Below are positions 7,857 to 17,434 of a stretch of 64,000 nt of DNA, piece by piece (positions within the stretch are counted from its first letter, which is position 1; every line of letters starts with the position of its first letter). The notes beneath the pieces are model-generated. The model made no database searches, was not told the DNA's origin, and saw only the letters and a list, made by a program, of their open reading frames with translations. The stretch is from Pseudoalteromonas shioyasakiensis (GTDB lineage Bacteria > Pseudomonadota > Gammaproteobacteria > Enterobacterales > Alteromonadaceae): contig NZ_LRUE01000013.1 of NCBI RefSeq assembly GCF_001550135.1, forward strand, positions 1 to 64,000, written 5' to 3'. The translations under genes were made by a program, and so were the position numbers.

Positions 7857-9089
7857 ATGCAATCAGCAGTATCAAATTGGCAATCTAAATTAAATGCATT
7901 AGGGCCGGGAATTTTAATGGCTACAGCCGCCATTGGTGGCTCACATCTAGTAGCATCAACACAAGCAGGATCATTATTCGGCTGGCAGCTATTTTGGCTA
8001 ATCATTGTAGTAAACGTATTGAAGTACCCATTCTTTCGATTTGGCATGGAGTACACCCTTGCGACCAAACAAAGTTTAGTTGAGGGCTACAAGCAAAAAG
8101 GGCCGGGGTATTTCTATAGTTTTATTGCGCTTAATATTGTCGCTGCGGTAGTAAATACTGCAGGGGTTTTATTATTAACGGCCAGTCTGCTGCACTATGC
8201 ATTACCTGTCACTGTTTCTGTAACCTTATTATGCTGGCTGATCTTAGTTGTGTGTTTGCTTATTTTGTTGTTGGGGCACTTTAAGGCGCTCGATAATGTC
8301 TCAAAGCTCATTATGGGGCTGCTAACGGTTACAACCGTGGCTGCGCTAGTTGTCGCTATTAATAATGGCCCAATGGCGCCAGTTGACTATGTGGGCCCGT
8401 CGCCGTATGAGCTTGCCATGCTTGGCTTTATGGTCGCGCTCATGGGCTGGATGCCTGCACCCATTGAAATATCAGCAATCAGCTCACTGTGGCTAAAAGA
8501 AAAGCAGCATCAACAAGCCGTGACAAAGCAACAAGGCTTGTTTGATTTTAATTTGGGCTACTGGCTTACCGCAGCACTTGCGTTAGTGTTTTTTTCATTA
8601 GGTGTGTTAGTGCAATATGGCCAAGCACAAGCAGTGCAATTAGGTGGAGTCGCTTTTGCAAAGCAGCTAATTGATATGTATGCCCTCACTATGGGCGAGT
8701 GGGCAAGGCCACTGGTTTCAGGTATCGCTTTTTTATGTATGTTTGGCACCACGCTAACAGTGCTTGATGGCTACGCCAGAACATTAAATGAGTCGCATAA
8801 ACTGCTACCGATTAAACAATCTAAACACAGTTTAAATATGTGGTTATTACTACAAGCATTTGCTGGCATGGCAGTGATTTTATTCTTTAAATCAGCCCTT
8901 GGCCCAATGCTCACTTTTGCTATGACCCTCGCTTTTGTAACCACTCCCGTATTTGCATGGCTGAACTTTAGTTTAGTACGCTCAGAACCCAGCATTCATC
9001 ACTCACCTTTATTACGCACCCTAAGCTGGCTAGGCTTAGCTTATTTGGTGGGCTTTGCGCTAGTGTTTTTGGTTTGGAAACTCGCTTAG
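7857..9089 (+). CDS. Nramp-family transporter lacking the usual metal-site motifs
   Basis: 410-residue inner-membrane protein with about 11 hydrophobic helices. The opening LGPGILMATAAIGGSHLVAS and following QAG-FGWQLFW align with helix 1 of Nramp/MntH metal-proton symporters. The DPGN motif is replaced by GGSH (residues 27-30), and the helix 6 MPH motif by MPA (about 199-201). The substrate may therefore not be Mn2+ or Fe2+. No good Shine-Dalgarno precedes the ATG, so the start is uncertain. The gene is isolated, with tandem-repeat arrays on both sides, and is convergent with the VWA gene. Confidence 0.75.
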   Translation: MQSAVSNWQSKLNALGPGILMATAAIGGSHLVASTQAGSLFGWQLFWLIIVVNVLKYPFFRFGMEYTLATKQSLVEGYKQKGPGYFYSFIALNIVAAVVNTAGVLLLTASLLHYALPVTVSVTLLCWLILVVCLLILLLGHFKALDNVSKLIMGLLTVTTVAALVVAINNGPMAPVDYVGPSPYELAMLGFMVALMGWMPAPIEISAISSLWLKEKQHQQAVTKQQGLFDFNLGYWLTAALALVFFSLGVLVQYGQAQAVQLGGVAFAKQLIDMYALTMGEWARPLVSGIAFLCMFGTTLTVLDGYARTLNESHKLLPIKQSKHSLNMWLLLQAFAGMAVILFFKSALGPMLTFAMTLAFVTTPVFAWLNFSLVRSEPSIHHSPLLRTLSWLGLAYLVGFALVFLVWKLA

Positions 9090-9180
9090 TTAGCGAGTTA
9101 CTAGGGGAAAGAGTAAAGTTAGAGCTGTCAGATTGACAGTTAGCGAGTTACTAGGGGAAAGAGTAAAGTTGTCGAGCTGC
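9089..9180. repeat. Two copies of the GTTAGCGAGTTACTAGGGG module
   Basis: Two near-identical copies (starting about 9092 and 9136), each continuing into AAAGAGTAAAGTT. The first begins at the stop codon of the Nramp-family gene. They match the degenerate copy near 7450. Confidence 0.8.
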
Positions 9181-9207
9181 TTGACTTAGATACTAGGTAT
9201 TTTAGAG

Positions 9208-9339
<132 letters not shown>

Positions 9340-9340
<1 letters not shown>

Positions 9341-10527
9341 TAACTCAACTCCCTAATCGCATTACTAATCCCATCTAGCGTGAGTGGGTACATGCGGTTG
9401 TCCATTAACTGCTTTATAAAATCTATCGATTGATAATAGCGCCAGTGTTCAACGGGTTGTGGGTTGAGCCAGGCGACTTTATCAAAGTGATTGGTTATGC
9501 GGTTTAGCCAAGCGCTGCCGGGTTCTTCATTCCAATGCTCAACGCTGCCACCGGGGTAGGCTATTTCGTAAGGACCCATGGTGGCATCACCAACAAAGAT
9601 CACCTTGTAGTCGCTGGTGAACTTGTTAATCAAGGTCATGGTATCAATGACGTTAGAGTGACGACGTTCGTTGTCTTGCCAAACATGCTCATACAAACAG
9701 TTATGAAAATAGTAAAACTCAAGATGCTTAAATTCGCTGTGGGCGGCACTAAATAACTCTTCACAGGTATGAATGTAATCATCCATTGAACCGCCGATAT
9801 CAAACAGCATCAATACTTTTACCGCATTATGGCGCTCTGGTGCCATTTTTACATCGAGCATGCCGCCTTGCTTTGCGGTTGCGCGAATGGTTTCGGTTAA
9901 ATCGAGAGTATCGCTTGCACCAGTACGGGCAAATTTACGAAGTTTTTTTAGAGCGAGTTTAATGGTGCGCGAGCCGATTTCACGGTCACTATCAAGGTTT
10001 CGGTAGCTGCGTTTATCCCATACTTTTACCGCACGGCGATGTCGGTTACCGTCTTGACCAATACGCACACCTTCAGGGTTATAACCATAGGCGCCAAATG
10101 GCGAAGTGCCACCGGTACCTACCCACTTATTACCTCCAGCATGGCGCTTTTGCTGCTCTTCAAGGCGTTGCTTGAGGGTTTCCATGAGTTTATCAAGGCC
10201 GCCCATGGCTTGTAATTGCGCTTTTTCTTCTTCACTTAAGTGCTTTTCAAACTCTTTGCGTAGCCAATCATCAGGCAAGGCATGTTGCTGTTTTAAGCTT
10301 TCGAGCAGATCAAGGTCGGCCACACCACTAAAGTAATCTGCAAAGGCTTTATCAAAACGATCAAAGTGGGTTTCATCCTTGACCATGATGGTACGCGCTA
10401 AGTAATAAAACGCGTCAACATCGGCAAAAATAACCCCTTGCTTGAGCGCATTGATCAAATCAAGTAGCTCTCGCAAACTAGCAGGTAAGCGGTATTCGCG
10501 AAGCTTGAAGAAAAACGCAATTAACAT
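9340..10527 (-). CDS. VWA-domain protein, CoxE-like, partner of MoxR ATPase
   Basis: 395 residues: a helical, charged N-terminal half, a Gly/Arg-rich middle, and a C-terminal von Willebrand A domain. The metal site motif near residue 245 reads DIGGS instead of DxSxS, as in many CoxE-like proteins; the later FVGDATMGPYEI segment supplies a further metal-site region. Together with the ATPase encoded one base upstream it should form a chaperone-like MoxR-VWA pair that remodels or activates a client, possibly by metal insertion. The client is not evident here. The 3' end touches a tandem-repeat array. Confidence 0.85.
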
Positions 10528-10528
10528 C

Positions 10529-11377
10529 TTAACGGCGGCTCATAAACGCAAGTTTTTCGACTAAGCTAATGTCTTGCTCGTTCTTTAATAACGCGCCAAA
10601 CATTGGCATTAAGCCGCCTTTTTGGCTTTTATCATGCAGTGTTTTAGCATCTATATCTTCAGCCATCAGCAGTTTTAACCAATCAAGTAATTCGCTGGTT
10701 GATGGTTTTTTCTTAATGCCGTTTACGTCACGTAGATTAAAGAACACCTCAAGTGCTTGGCGAACTAGGTCTTGTTTAACGTGAGGGTGATGCACATCGA
10801 TAATTTGCGCCATTTCTTCACTACTTGGAAAATCAATGTAATGGAAAAAACAACGACGTAAAAAGGCATCTGGCAGCTCTTTTTCATTATTCGACGTAAT
10901 GATCACAATCGGACGTTGCTTTGCAATAACGCGCTCGCCGGTCTCATAAACATGAAACTCCATTTTATCGAGCTCTAATAGCAAGTCGTTGGGAAATTCA
11001 ATATCGGCTTTGTCGATTTCATCAATCAATAGTACAGGGCGCTTGTTATGTTGCTCACCATAAGTAAAGGCTTGCCATAATTTCCCTTTTACAATGTAGT
11101 TGCTGATATCGTGCACTCGCTCGTCACCTAACTGGCTGTCGCGAAGGCGCGATACCGCATCATATTCATACAGGCCTTGCTGCGCCTTAGTGGTTGATTT
11201 GATGTGCCACTGAATTAGTGTGGTGTCTAAGCTTTTTGCAAGCTCCTCGGCCAGCATGGTTTTACCTGTGCCAGGCTCACCTTTTATTAGCAACGGTTTT
11301 TCGAGCAAGATCGCTGCGTTAACCGCTTGTTTTAATGAGTTACTGGCAATGTAGTTGTCGGTTGAATTAAAAAGCAC
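10529..11377 (-). CDS. MoxR-family AAA+ ATPase
   Basis: 282 residues. Walker A is GEPGTGKT (about 37-44), Walker B is VLLIDEIDKAD, sensor 1 is the ITSNNEKELPDAFLRRC segment with the arginine finger pair. This is the standard MoxR core plus a C-terminal helical lid. The VWA gene starts one base after its stop, so the two are surely cotranscribed. MoxR ATPases act as chaperones in the cytoplasm with VWA partners. The ATG at 11377 gives the expected N terminus just ahead of the nucleotide-binding domain. Confidence 0.9.
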   Translation of the reverse strand: MLFNSTDNYIASNSLKQAVNAAILLEKPLLIKGEPGTGKTMLAEELAKSLDTTLIQWHIKSTTKAQQGLYEYDAVSRLRDSQLGDERVHDISNYIVKGKLWQAFTYGEQHNKRPVLLIDEIDKADIEFPNDLLLELDKMEFHVYETGERVIAKQRPIVIITSNNEKELPDAFLRRCFFHYIDFPSSEEMAQIIDVHHPHVKQDLVRQALEVFFNLRDVNGIKKKPSTSELLDWLKLLMAEDIDAKTLHDKSQKGGLMPMFGALLKNEQDISLVEKLAFMSRR

Positions 11378-11429
11378 GATGTCACCTTATCTGGTCTGAG
11401 CAGTGATTAATAGCGTCATGATGCCACAG

Positions 11430-11648
11430 TTAGTCGGCGTCTGAAAGGTATGCAAAACGCGGTATCGTTTTACCCTCCACAGTGACGGTTTCTGTAAACA
11501 TACTAAGCGGGCGTGCCCACATGCCAAATTCGCCGTATAGCGCTTGATAAATTACCAGTGGCTCATTCGTTTCGCTATGAGTAGCAACATATTCAACTTT
11601 GTATTTTGGACCTTTGTAATGTTGGTAAATACCGGGTTTGATTGTCAT
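11430..11648 (-). CDS. DUF1653 protein
   Basis: 72-residue protein fitting the DUF1653 family: it opens [18 protein letters not shown] and contains the [18 protein letters not shown] segment typical of the family. Function is unknown; these proteins are small, beta-rich and cytosolic. The ATG at 11648 is chosen because the family begins right before the KPG-Y-HYKG segment; longer in-frame starts at 11714 would overlap the divergent promoter. It lies 52 bp upstream of the MoxR gene on the same strand and may be cotranscribed with it. Confidence 0.8.
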   Translation of the reverse strand: MTIKPGIYQHYKGPKYKVEYVATHSETNEPLVIYQALYGEFGMWARPLSMFTETVTVEGKTIPRFAYLSDAD

Positions 11649-11726
11649 GTGTTTATCTCGCATCTTGGAGTCATTTGGGTATAATTGCAGTTTGCACATT
11701 TTACGCTGAAACAAACTGCCTAAACT

Positions 11727-12209
11727 ATGAATTATATTTCGTTAGATGAATACAAAAAAGCCTGGGTTTTTCGTCATAAAGATATGCCGATAAGCAGCGA
11801 AGACGCAGCACAAATTAAACCAATGAGCGCTGAACGCGCTGCGGTTTTATGGACTACTATGGTGAGCCGCGAGCATGATCACCCTGACTTTTTTGATAAA
11901 ACAGATTGGTGCGGCAAAGACGACAGCTTTTCAGAGACCATTAACTGGGAAAGTGCATGGGAAGCGGGCGATGAGCAGTTACCAGAAGAAATCCTTAACC
12001 ACTTAGAGTGGGAAGCAAACACCACTGTTTATTTTTGCATGGCTCGCGACAATATTATTGAAACCAGCTTTGCCGTTTTTAAACGTTGTTGGCAAAACTT
12101 TATGTTTTTAGCTGATGGTAGTTTGTTATTAGGTAAAAAGCGTGATGCAGTGGTGCAGTTTTTAGAAACTGGTAACGCAAAATTGGGTAAAAAAGGCGCA
12201 GTAAAGTAG
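11727..12209 (+). CDS. DUF2947 family protein
   Basis: 160 residues, acidic, no signal peptide or membrane segment. The opening [18 protein letters not shown] and [14 protein letters not shown] resemble what I recall of the DUF2947 family found in marine gammaproteobacteria. The middle is rich in Trp and Glu; the C-terminal tail is basic. Function unknown. It is divergent from the DUF1653 gene, with 78 bp between the chosen starts. The assignment rests on memory of the family. Confidence 0.65.
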   Translation: MNYISLDEYKKAWVFRHKDMPISSEDAAQIKPMSAERAAVLWTTMVSREHDHPDFFDKTDWCGKDDSFSETINWESAWEAGDEQLPEEILNHLEWEANTTVYFCMARDNIIETSFAVFKRCWQNFMFLADGSLLLGKKRDAVVQFLETGNAKLGKKGAVK

Positions 12210-12268
12210 CGCTCAATAAACGCTCTATGCTATAAAACAGTCAAGCAATTGTTTTATAAGAGCGCGCA

Positions 12269-12901
12269 TTGTCTAAACCAACTTCACAGAGCGAACACTC
12301 GCAACAAGCCGAAATTTGGCAAACTGATGCCGAGCGAGCTTTGTATGCGCAGTTATGTAATGCATTTTATGCTCGTGAGATCCCGCGTTTAGTTGATGAA
12401 CCTGATACAGCAAGGCTAAAACGTTTATTAGCAAGCCTGCCTTACTATATTGAGCGTTTAGCTATGCGTATTGTCAGTGGTGATGCGCCACTACAGCTCG
12501 ATTCACAAAATGGCAGTTGGCTTGAAAAACAAAAAACAACGCCGCCTGTTTATAACAAAAGAGACTCAAAAGACTTTTATAGTCAACATGCTAAGCGCGG
12601 GTTAATTGTTCCCGTGTTAATTAATGACGAGCAATGTACAACCGTTCGCATAGACAGCTTAGATCAAGTAAGCGACAATAAGGTACATTGCAACGAGCTT
12701 GGTTGGTTTGATACTTCCGGTGAATCGCTAGAAAACACGCATATTCAATTGCTTAAGCCTGCAAAGGCGGTGATGGCAGCGGCGTGTTGCGGTCATCAAT
12801 GGCAATTTAATAAACGCATCACACCTAAGCGTTTGTCATTAAGAGAAATGCTGTTAGCAAGCAATATAAATTGGCGTAATTTAAAACGCCCTTTGACTTA
12901 A
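12269..12901 (+). CDS. Conserved hypothetical protein, TTG start
   Basis: 210 residues with a TTG start; AAGAG lies upstream at a plausible distance, and no ATG occurs in the first 90 residues that would preserve a sensible N terminus. I do not recognise the family. There is no signal peptide or membrane helix. The N-terminal part is helical and charged, with LKRLLASLPYYIERLAMRI; the C-terminal third has a Cys-Cys-Gly-His cluster and a basic tail. It sits just upstream of ftsB on the same strand, so it might be read into the ftsB operon. Function unknown. Confidence 0.55.
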   Translation: MSKPTSQSEHSQQAEIWQTDAERALYAQLCNAFYAREIPRLVDEPDTARLKRLLASLPYYIERLAMRIVSGDAPLQLDSQNGSWLEKQKTTPPVYNKRDSKDFYSQHAKRGLIVPVLINDEQCTTVRIDSLDQVSDNKVHCNELGWFDTSGESLENTHIQLLKPAKAVMAAACCGHQWQFNKRITPKRLSLREMLLASNINWRNLKRPLT

Positions 12902-12923
12902 TTTAACCGCGAAGGAGTGTTCA

Positions 12924-13214
12924 ATGCGGGTTTTTCAATTCGCCTTGTTGTGTTTGGCTTTATTTATTCAGTACCGCTTATGGTTTGGCCATAATGGGGT
13001 GCAAGATTACACTCGTTTAAAACAAGCGGTTACCTCTCATCAAGACACCAATGCGAAATTATTAAAGCGCAATAAAGTGCTCAAAGCCGATATTGAAGAC
13101 TTAAAACTCGGTCAAGAGGGCATCGAAGAGCGGGCGCGTAATGAATTAGGAATGATTAAACCTGGCGAAACCTTTATTCGCGTATTACCAGGTCAACAGC
13201 AAAATGAACACTAA
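12924..13214 (+). CDS. ftsB: Cell division protein FtsB
   Basis: 96-residue bitopic membrane protein of the divisome, forming the FtsQBL complex. One N-terminal hydrophobic helix (about 3-21) is followed by a coiled coil (about 30-70) and the conserved IEERARNELGMIKPGETF segment. Length is typical. A good Shine-Dalgarno (GAAGGAG) precedes the ATG. Its 3' end overlaps the start of ispD by 11 bases, so the two are translationally coupled, as in many gammaproteobacteria. Confidence 0.95.
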   Translation: MRVFQFALLCLALFIQYRLWFGHNGVQDYTRLKQAVTSHQDTNAKLLKRNKVLKADIEDLKLGQEGIEERARNELGMIKPGETFIRVLPGQQQNEH

Positions 13215-13905
13215 GCAAACTATCACCGCCATTGTTCCCGCTGCGGGAGTTGGCAGTCGAATGCAGCATTCGGCGCCAAAGCAGTATATTGAACTTGCGG
13301 GTAAAACTATTTTAGAACATACCCTAAGTAAACTTGCAGAACTTAACGAATTAAACACCATCAAAGTAGCAATTAGCGATGATGACGGCTACTTTGCTGA
13401 TTTACCACACATAGATAAGCGTATTGAGCGTGTGAGTGGTGGTAAAGAGCGCGCTGATTCTGTGCTTAACGCCTTGCTATCACTTGCTGACAACCCACCT
13501 GATTGGGTACTTGTTCACGATGCGGCAAGGCCGTTAGTGTGTCTTGCTGATATTCAGCGTTTAATAACTGAATGTATCGCTGCCAATGAAGGCGGTATTT
13601 TAGCGTCAAAAGTAAAAGACACCATTAAGCGCGGTCATACCCACAGTGAGCAAACGGTGCCACGTGATGATTTATGGCAGGCACTCACCCCTCAGCTTTT
13701 CCCTTATCAAGCGCTGACTAATGCGCTATCAAGTGCCCTTAAAAATGGTGTGACTATCACTGATGAGGCATCGGCAATTGAATGGGCTAAGCAGCCTGTT
13801 AAGCTGGTTGCAGGTCGCAGTGACAACATTAAAATCACCACCCCAGAAGATTTAGATTTAGCAGCATTTTTACTGCAAAAACAACAAAACGAGAGTACCT
13901 CATGA
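13204..13905 (+). CDS. ispD: 2-C-methyl-D-erythritol 4-phosphate cytidylyltransferase IspD
   Basis: 233-residue enzyme of the MEP isoprenoid pathway; joins CTP and methylerythritol phosphate. The nucleotide-binding loop [18 protein letters not shown] is near the N terminus, followed by the [13 protein letters not shown] and VHDAARPLV motifs. It starts inside the end of ftsB and its stop overlaps the ispF start by four bases (ATGA). Confidence 0.97.
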   Translation: MNTKQTITAIVPAAGVGSRMQHSAPKQYIELAGKTILEHTLSKLAELNELNTIKVAISDDDGYFADLPHIDKRIERVSGGKERADSVLNALLSLADNPPDWVLVHDAARPLVCLADIQRLITECIAANEGGILASKVKDTIKRGHTHSEQTVPRDDLWQALTPQLFPYQALTNALSSALKNGVTITDEASAIEWAKQPVKLVAGRSDNIKITTPEDLDLAAFLLQKQQNESTS

Positions 13906-14384
13906 TTCGAATTGGCCATGGCTTTGATGTACACAAATTTGGCGGCGAAGGCCCGTTGGTAATTTGTGGTGAAAAAATAGATTACCCACAAGGCTTTTTA
14001 GCTCATTCAGATGGTGATGTTGCCATTCACGCATTGTGTGATGCCATTTTAGGCGCATTGGCAATGGGTGATATTGGCAAGCATTTCCCTGATACTGCTA
14101 GCGAATACGAAAATATTGATAGCCGAATTTTACTACGCCACGTGGTTGGGCTTGCTAAAGAGCAAGGTTATGTACTTGGCAATGCCGACGTCACGATTGT
14201 TGCGCAAGCACCAAAAATGTTGCCACATATTCAAGCTATGCGTGAAAACTTATGCCAAGACCTTGAAGCTGATATTTCACAAGTTAATGTGAAAGCAACA
14301 ACCACTGAGAAGCTTGGGTTTGAAGGTCGTAAAGAAGGTATCTCAAGCCACGCAGTGGTGATTATGAGCAAACAAAGCGCATGA
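13902..14384 (+). CDS. ispF: 2-C-methyl-D-erythritol 2,4-cyclodiphosphate synthase IspF
   Basis: 160-residue trimeric zinc enzyme that cyclises the CDP-methylerythritol phosphate product later in the MEP pathway. The zinc ligands are visible in GHGFDVHKF (Asp and His) and in the [14 protein letters not shown] segment. The C-terminal [17 protein letters not shown] is characteristic. It overlaps ispD and truD by four bases each, which indicates tight translational coupling. Confidence 0.97.
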   Translation: MIRIGHGFDVHKFGGEGPLVICGEKIDYPQGFLAHSDGDVAIHALCDAILGALAMGDIGKHFPDTASEYENIDSRILLRHVVGLAKEQGYVLGNADVTIVAQAPKMLPHIQAMRENLCQDLEADISQVNVKATTTEKLGFEGRKEGISSHAVVIMSKQSA

Positions 14385-15409
14385 GTGAGTTAAACTACCT
14401 ATACGGTAAACCTCTTTCTAAGGCTGACTTTAAAACTCATGCTGAAGACTTCATGGTTGATGAAGACTTAGGTATTGAGTTTACCGGTTCTGGTGAACAT
14501 GTTTGCTTGCAGGTTGTAAAAAAAGGCGAAAATACTCAGTTTATTGCGAAACGCATTGCCGAAAAAGCAGGGGTATCTCCACGTGATGTGAGTTATGCAG
14601 GCTTAAAAGACCGTCATGGCGTGTGTACCCAATGGTTTAGCGTGCCAGTTCCCATTAAAAAGCACATAGAATTTAGTGAGCTGAATAACGAGCAGTTTTT
14701 TGTAATATCGCAACAGCGCCATAACCGTAAGCTCAGAACTGGCTGCCATAAAGGCAATCGCTTTACCATTACATTACGTAATGTCACTGAGCCGCTGGAT
14801 ATTTTGTGCCGTATCAACGCGGTGCGTGCTGGTGTGCCTAATTACTTTGGTGAGCAGCGCTTTGGCCATGGTGGTCACAACCTTGAAATGGCAAAGCGCA
14901 TGTTTGCTGGTGAGCGTATCCGCGATAAAAAATTGCGTGGCTTAGTTATTTCAGCTGCGCGCTCTTATGTATTTAATGAGATCGTGAGTATGCGAGTTGC
15001 CGAGCATGGCCTTGCGAAAACAATGCACCGCGAAGTGTTTATGCTCAGCGGCAGTAATGCATTTTTTGAAGACAATATTAGTGATGACAATATTGCGCGC
15101 TTAGCGTCTGGCGATATTGTGATGTCGGCACCTATGGTTGGTAAAGGCGAAAAAGGCCTGACCGAAACCGAAAAAGTGTGGCTCGAACCTTATCAGTCTT
15201 GGATAGATGGCCTTAGCGAACTTGGCCTTAAGAATGAGCGTAGAATGTTACGACTTATTCCTGATTCATTAGCTGTTGAAACGATTGATGAAACTACTTT
15301 AAAGTTAAGTTTTGGTTTACCAAAAGGCTGTTTTGCTACCGCCCTGCTGCGTGAGCTGGTGGACTATCAAGATACAAGCCCCAGAGAACAAAAACAAAAG
15401 GATGCGTAA
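14381..15409 (+). CDS. truD: tRNA pseudouridine13 synthase TruD
   Basis: 342-residue RNA-modifying enzyme that makes pseudouridine at position 13 of tRNAGlu. The catalytic Asp lies in [17 protein letters not shown] (about residue 80); the [14 protein letters not shown] motif and the long TRUD insertion follow. The family size matches. It overlaps ispF by four bases, and surE begins directly after its stop. Confidence 0.96.
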   Translation: MSELNYLYGKPLSKADFKTHAEDFMVDEDLGIEFTGSGEHVCLQVVKKGENTQFIAKRIAEKAGVSPRDVSYAGLKDRHGVCTQWFSVPVPIKKHIEFSELNNEQFFVISQQRHNRKLRTGCHKGNRFTITLRNVTEPLDILCRINAVRAGVPNYFGEQRFGHGGHNLEMAKRMFAGERIRDKKLRGLVISAARSYVFNEIVSMRVAEHGLAKTMHREVFMLSGSNAFFEDNISDDNIARLASGDIVMSAPMVGKGEKGLTETEKVWLEPYQSWIDGLSELGLKNERRMLRLIPDSLAVETIDETTLKLSFGLPKGCFATALLRELVDYQDTSPREQKQKDA

Positions 15410-16174
15410 ATGAAAATCTTATTGAGCAATGATGATGGCGTACATGCTAAAGGGATTGCGGTTTTGTATCATGCATTGACGCAAATAGCAGATGTGACCT
15501 TAGTAGCGCCAGATCGTAATTGTAGTGGCGCAAGTAATTCATTAACGCTCATGAATCCACTTCGTGCAACTATCCTTGATAATGGCTTTATTTCGATTAA
15601 TGGCACGCCGACTGACTGTGTGCATTTGGGAGTTAATGAATTAGTCGAGCAGCAGCCAGATCTAGTGGTTGCAGGAATAAACCACGGCGCCAACCTAGGT
15701 GATGATACCTTGTATTCAGGTACAGTAGCAGCGGCCACTGAAGGGCGCCACTTAGGACTGCCGGCGATTGCTGTGTCGTTATGCTCTAAAGAAGGAAATC
15801 ACTTTGAAACTGCAGCTGCGGTTGCGGTGAGTATTATCAAAGAGTTGGCATCGCACCCATTACCGAAAGATCAAATCATCAACTTAAACGTGCCAGATAT
15901 TCCGCTTACAGAGCTTAAAGGAGTTAAGGTAACCCGTTTAGGTTCGCGTCATAAAGCTGAAACCATGACGAAGCAACAAGACCCATGGGGCCGTGACATT
16001 TATTGGTATGGTACCCTTGGTGCTGAAAGTGATGCAGGTGAAGGCACTGATTTTTATGCCATTAATAATGGTTATGCATCAGTGACCCCACTTAGTGTTG
16101 ATATGACGGCGAAAGAGAGCTTACAAGCCGTCGATAGCTGGTTAGCAAATATGGAGATTAATAGTGCTGACTAA
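15410..16174 (+). CDS. surE: 5'/3'-nucleotidase SurE
   Basis: 254-residue metal-dependent phosphatase acting on nucleoside monophosphates and stationary-phase survival. The metal site is formed by [12 protein letters not shown] at the N terminus, with the Asn in [14 protein letters not shown] and the [18 protein letters not shown] signature. It starts on the base after the truD stop. Its end overlaps the pcm GTG start by 11 bases. The surE-pcm-nlpD-rpoS order is conserved in gammaproteobacteria. Confidence 0.97.
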   Translation: MKILLSNDDGVHAKGIAVLYHALTQIADVTLVAPDRNCSGASNSLTLMNPLRATILDNGFISINGTPTDCVHLGVNELVEQQPDLVVAGINHGANLGDDTLYSGTVAAATEGRHLGLPAIAVSLCSKEGNHFETAAAVAVSIIKELASHPLPKDQIINLNVPDIPLTELKGVKVTRLGSRHKAETMTKQQDPWGRDIYWYGTLGAESDAGEGTDFYAINNGYASVTPLSVDMTAKESLQAVDSWLANMEINSAD

Positions 16175-16802
16175 TTATAATCGCAGTGCATTGGCATTAG
16201 CTGAATTATTAAAACGCGAGGGTGTAGAAGACAGTACGGTGCTTGAAGCGATTGCCTCAACACCCAGACACATTTTTATTGATGATGTTTTGCAGCACAA
16301 AGCTTATCAAAATACCGCATTGCCAATCGGTCAAGGACAAACGATTTCGCAGCCATATATTGTCGCACGCATGACAGAGCTGCTTCGCTTAGCAGGCGTA
16401 CGTGATAAAGTGCTCGAAATTGGCACAGGCTCTGGCTACCAAACGGCAATATTGGCAAAAACCTTCACTAAAGTGTGCTCGGTAGAGCGTATTAAAGCAT
16501 TGCAATGGCAAGCAAAACGCCGTTTGCATAAGCTTGATTTATATAATGTCACCATGAAACACGGTGACGGTTGGCAAGGCTGGCAGTCGCAAGCTCCATT
16601 TGAGGGGATTATTGTTACTGCCGCTGCGGCCACTATGCCACAAGGACTTCTGGCACAACTTGCTGATGGGGGCGTTATGATTGCACCTATCGGTGAGCAA
16701 GATCAGCAATTAATGATGGTCGTTAGAAATGGCGATACATTTACAGAACATAAAGTTGCACCAGTAAGATTTGTACCTTTGGTACCTGGTGATATTGAAT
16801 AG
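16164..16802 (+). CDS. pcm: Protein-L-isoaspartate O-methyltransferase Pcm
   Basis: 212-residue SAM-dependent methyltransferase that starts repair of isoaspartyl residues in aged proteins. Motif I is [29 protein letters not shown] precedes it, and [15 protein letters not shown] is the later motif. A GTG start is used, with GGAG at a good distance inside the end of surE. It is followed after 11 bases by the TTG-started yqaA. Confidence 0.96.
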   Translation: MLTNYNRSALALAELLKREGVEDSTVLEAIASTPRHIFIDDVLQHKAYQNTALPIGQGQTISQPYIVARMTELLRLAGVRDKVLEIGTGSGYQTAILAKTFTKVCSVERIKALQWQAKRRLHKLDLYNVTMKHGDGWQGWQSQAPFEGIIVTAAAATMPQGLLAQLADGGVMIAPIGEQDQQLMMVVRNGDTFTEHKVAPVRFVPLVPGDIE

Positions 16803-16813
16803 GACGTTATACT

Positions 16814-17392
16814 TTGAAGTTGTTTACTAAGTTATATGATATGGCGCTGGTATGGGCTAAACACCGTCATGCGGAGCGTTATTTAGCAGGGATGAGTTTT
16901 GCTGAATCTGTTTTTTTTCCGGTGCCACCGGATGTCATGCTAGCCCCTATGTCGCTTGCTCAGCCAGATAAAGCATGGCGCTTTGCCAGCTTTACGACTA
17001 TTGCTTCAGTGATTGGCGGTATTTTAGGTTACTTACTTGGCTTTTGGTTATTCGAACCTGTAGTTGAGCCGCTGATTGCGCAAATGGGTTGGCAAGCTAA
17101 ATTTGACACAGCGCTAAGTTGGTTTGAAAACTATGGTGTATGGGTGGTGTTTTTAGCGGGCTTCTCTCCTATACCTTATAAGGTTTTCACCATAGGTGCA
17201 GGTTTGATGCAAATGGCATTCTTGCCATTTTTAATTGCCTCGGCAATAGGTCGTGGCGCGCGTTTCTTCTTAGTGTCGGCTTTAATGAAGTGGGGCGGCG
17301 TTAAAATGGAGCAAAAATTACGTCAATATGTTGAAGCGCTTGGCTGGGGATTAGTTGTTTTAGTTGTGGTTGCGTACTTTTTACTACGATAA
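16814..17392 (+). CDS. yqaA: YqaA-like inner-membrane protein (VTT/DedA-related)
   Basis: 192-residue membrane protein with four to five hydrophobic segments. It has features of the VTT (SNARE-associated) domain seen in YqaA and DedA proteins: an N-terminal AERYLAGMSFAESVFFPVPPDVML segment, here split by its Phe/Pro-rich turn, then GFSPIPYKVFTIGAG. These proteins are linked to lipid flipping and membrane homeostasis; the role of YqaA itself is poorly defined. The start is TTG with AGGAC upstream. Position between pcm and nlpD is conserved. Confidence 0.85.
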   Translation: MKLFTKLYDMALVWAKHRHAERYLAGMSFAESVFFPVPPDVMLAPMSLAQPDKAWRFASFTTIASVIGGILGYLLGFWLFEPVVEPLIAQMGWQAKFDTALSWFENYGVWVVFLAGFSPIPYKVFTIGAGLMQMAFLPFLIASAIGRGARFFLVSALMKWGGVKMEQKLRQYVEALGWGLVVLVVVAYFLLR

Positions 17393-17434
17393 CCCGCAAA
17401 ACCATTAAACTAGTACGATAAGGAGCATTTTACG

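Noticed and set aside
7857-9089. Amino-acid permease instead of Nramp
   Set aside because: The LGPG start of helix 1, the QAG-FGWQLFW segment and the helix 6 MP motif align with the Nramp family, even though the metal motifs are changed.
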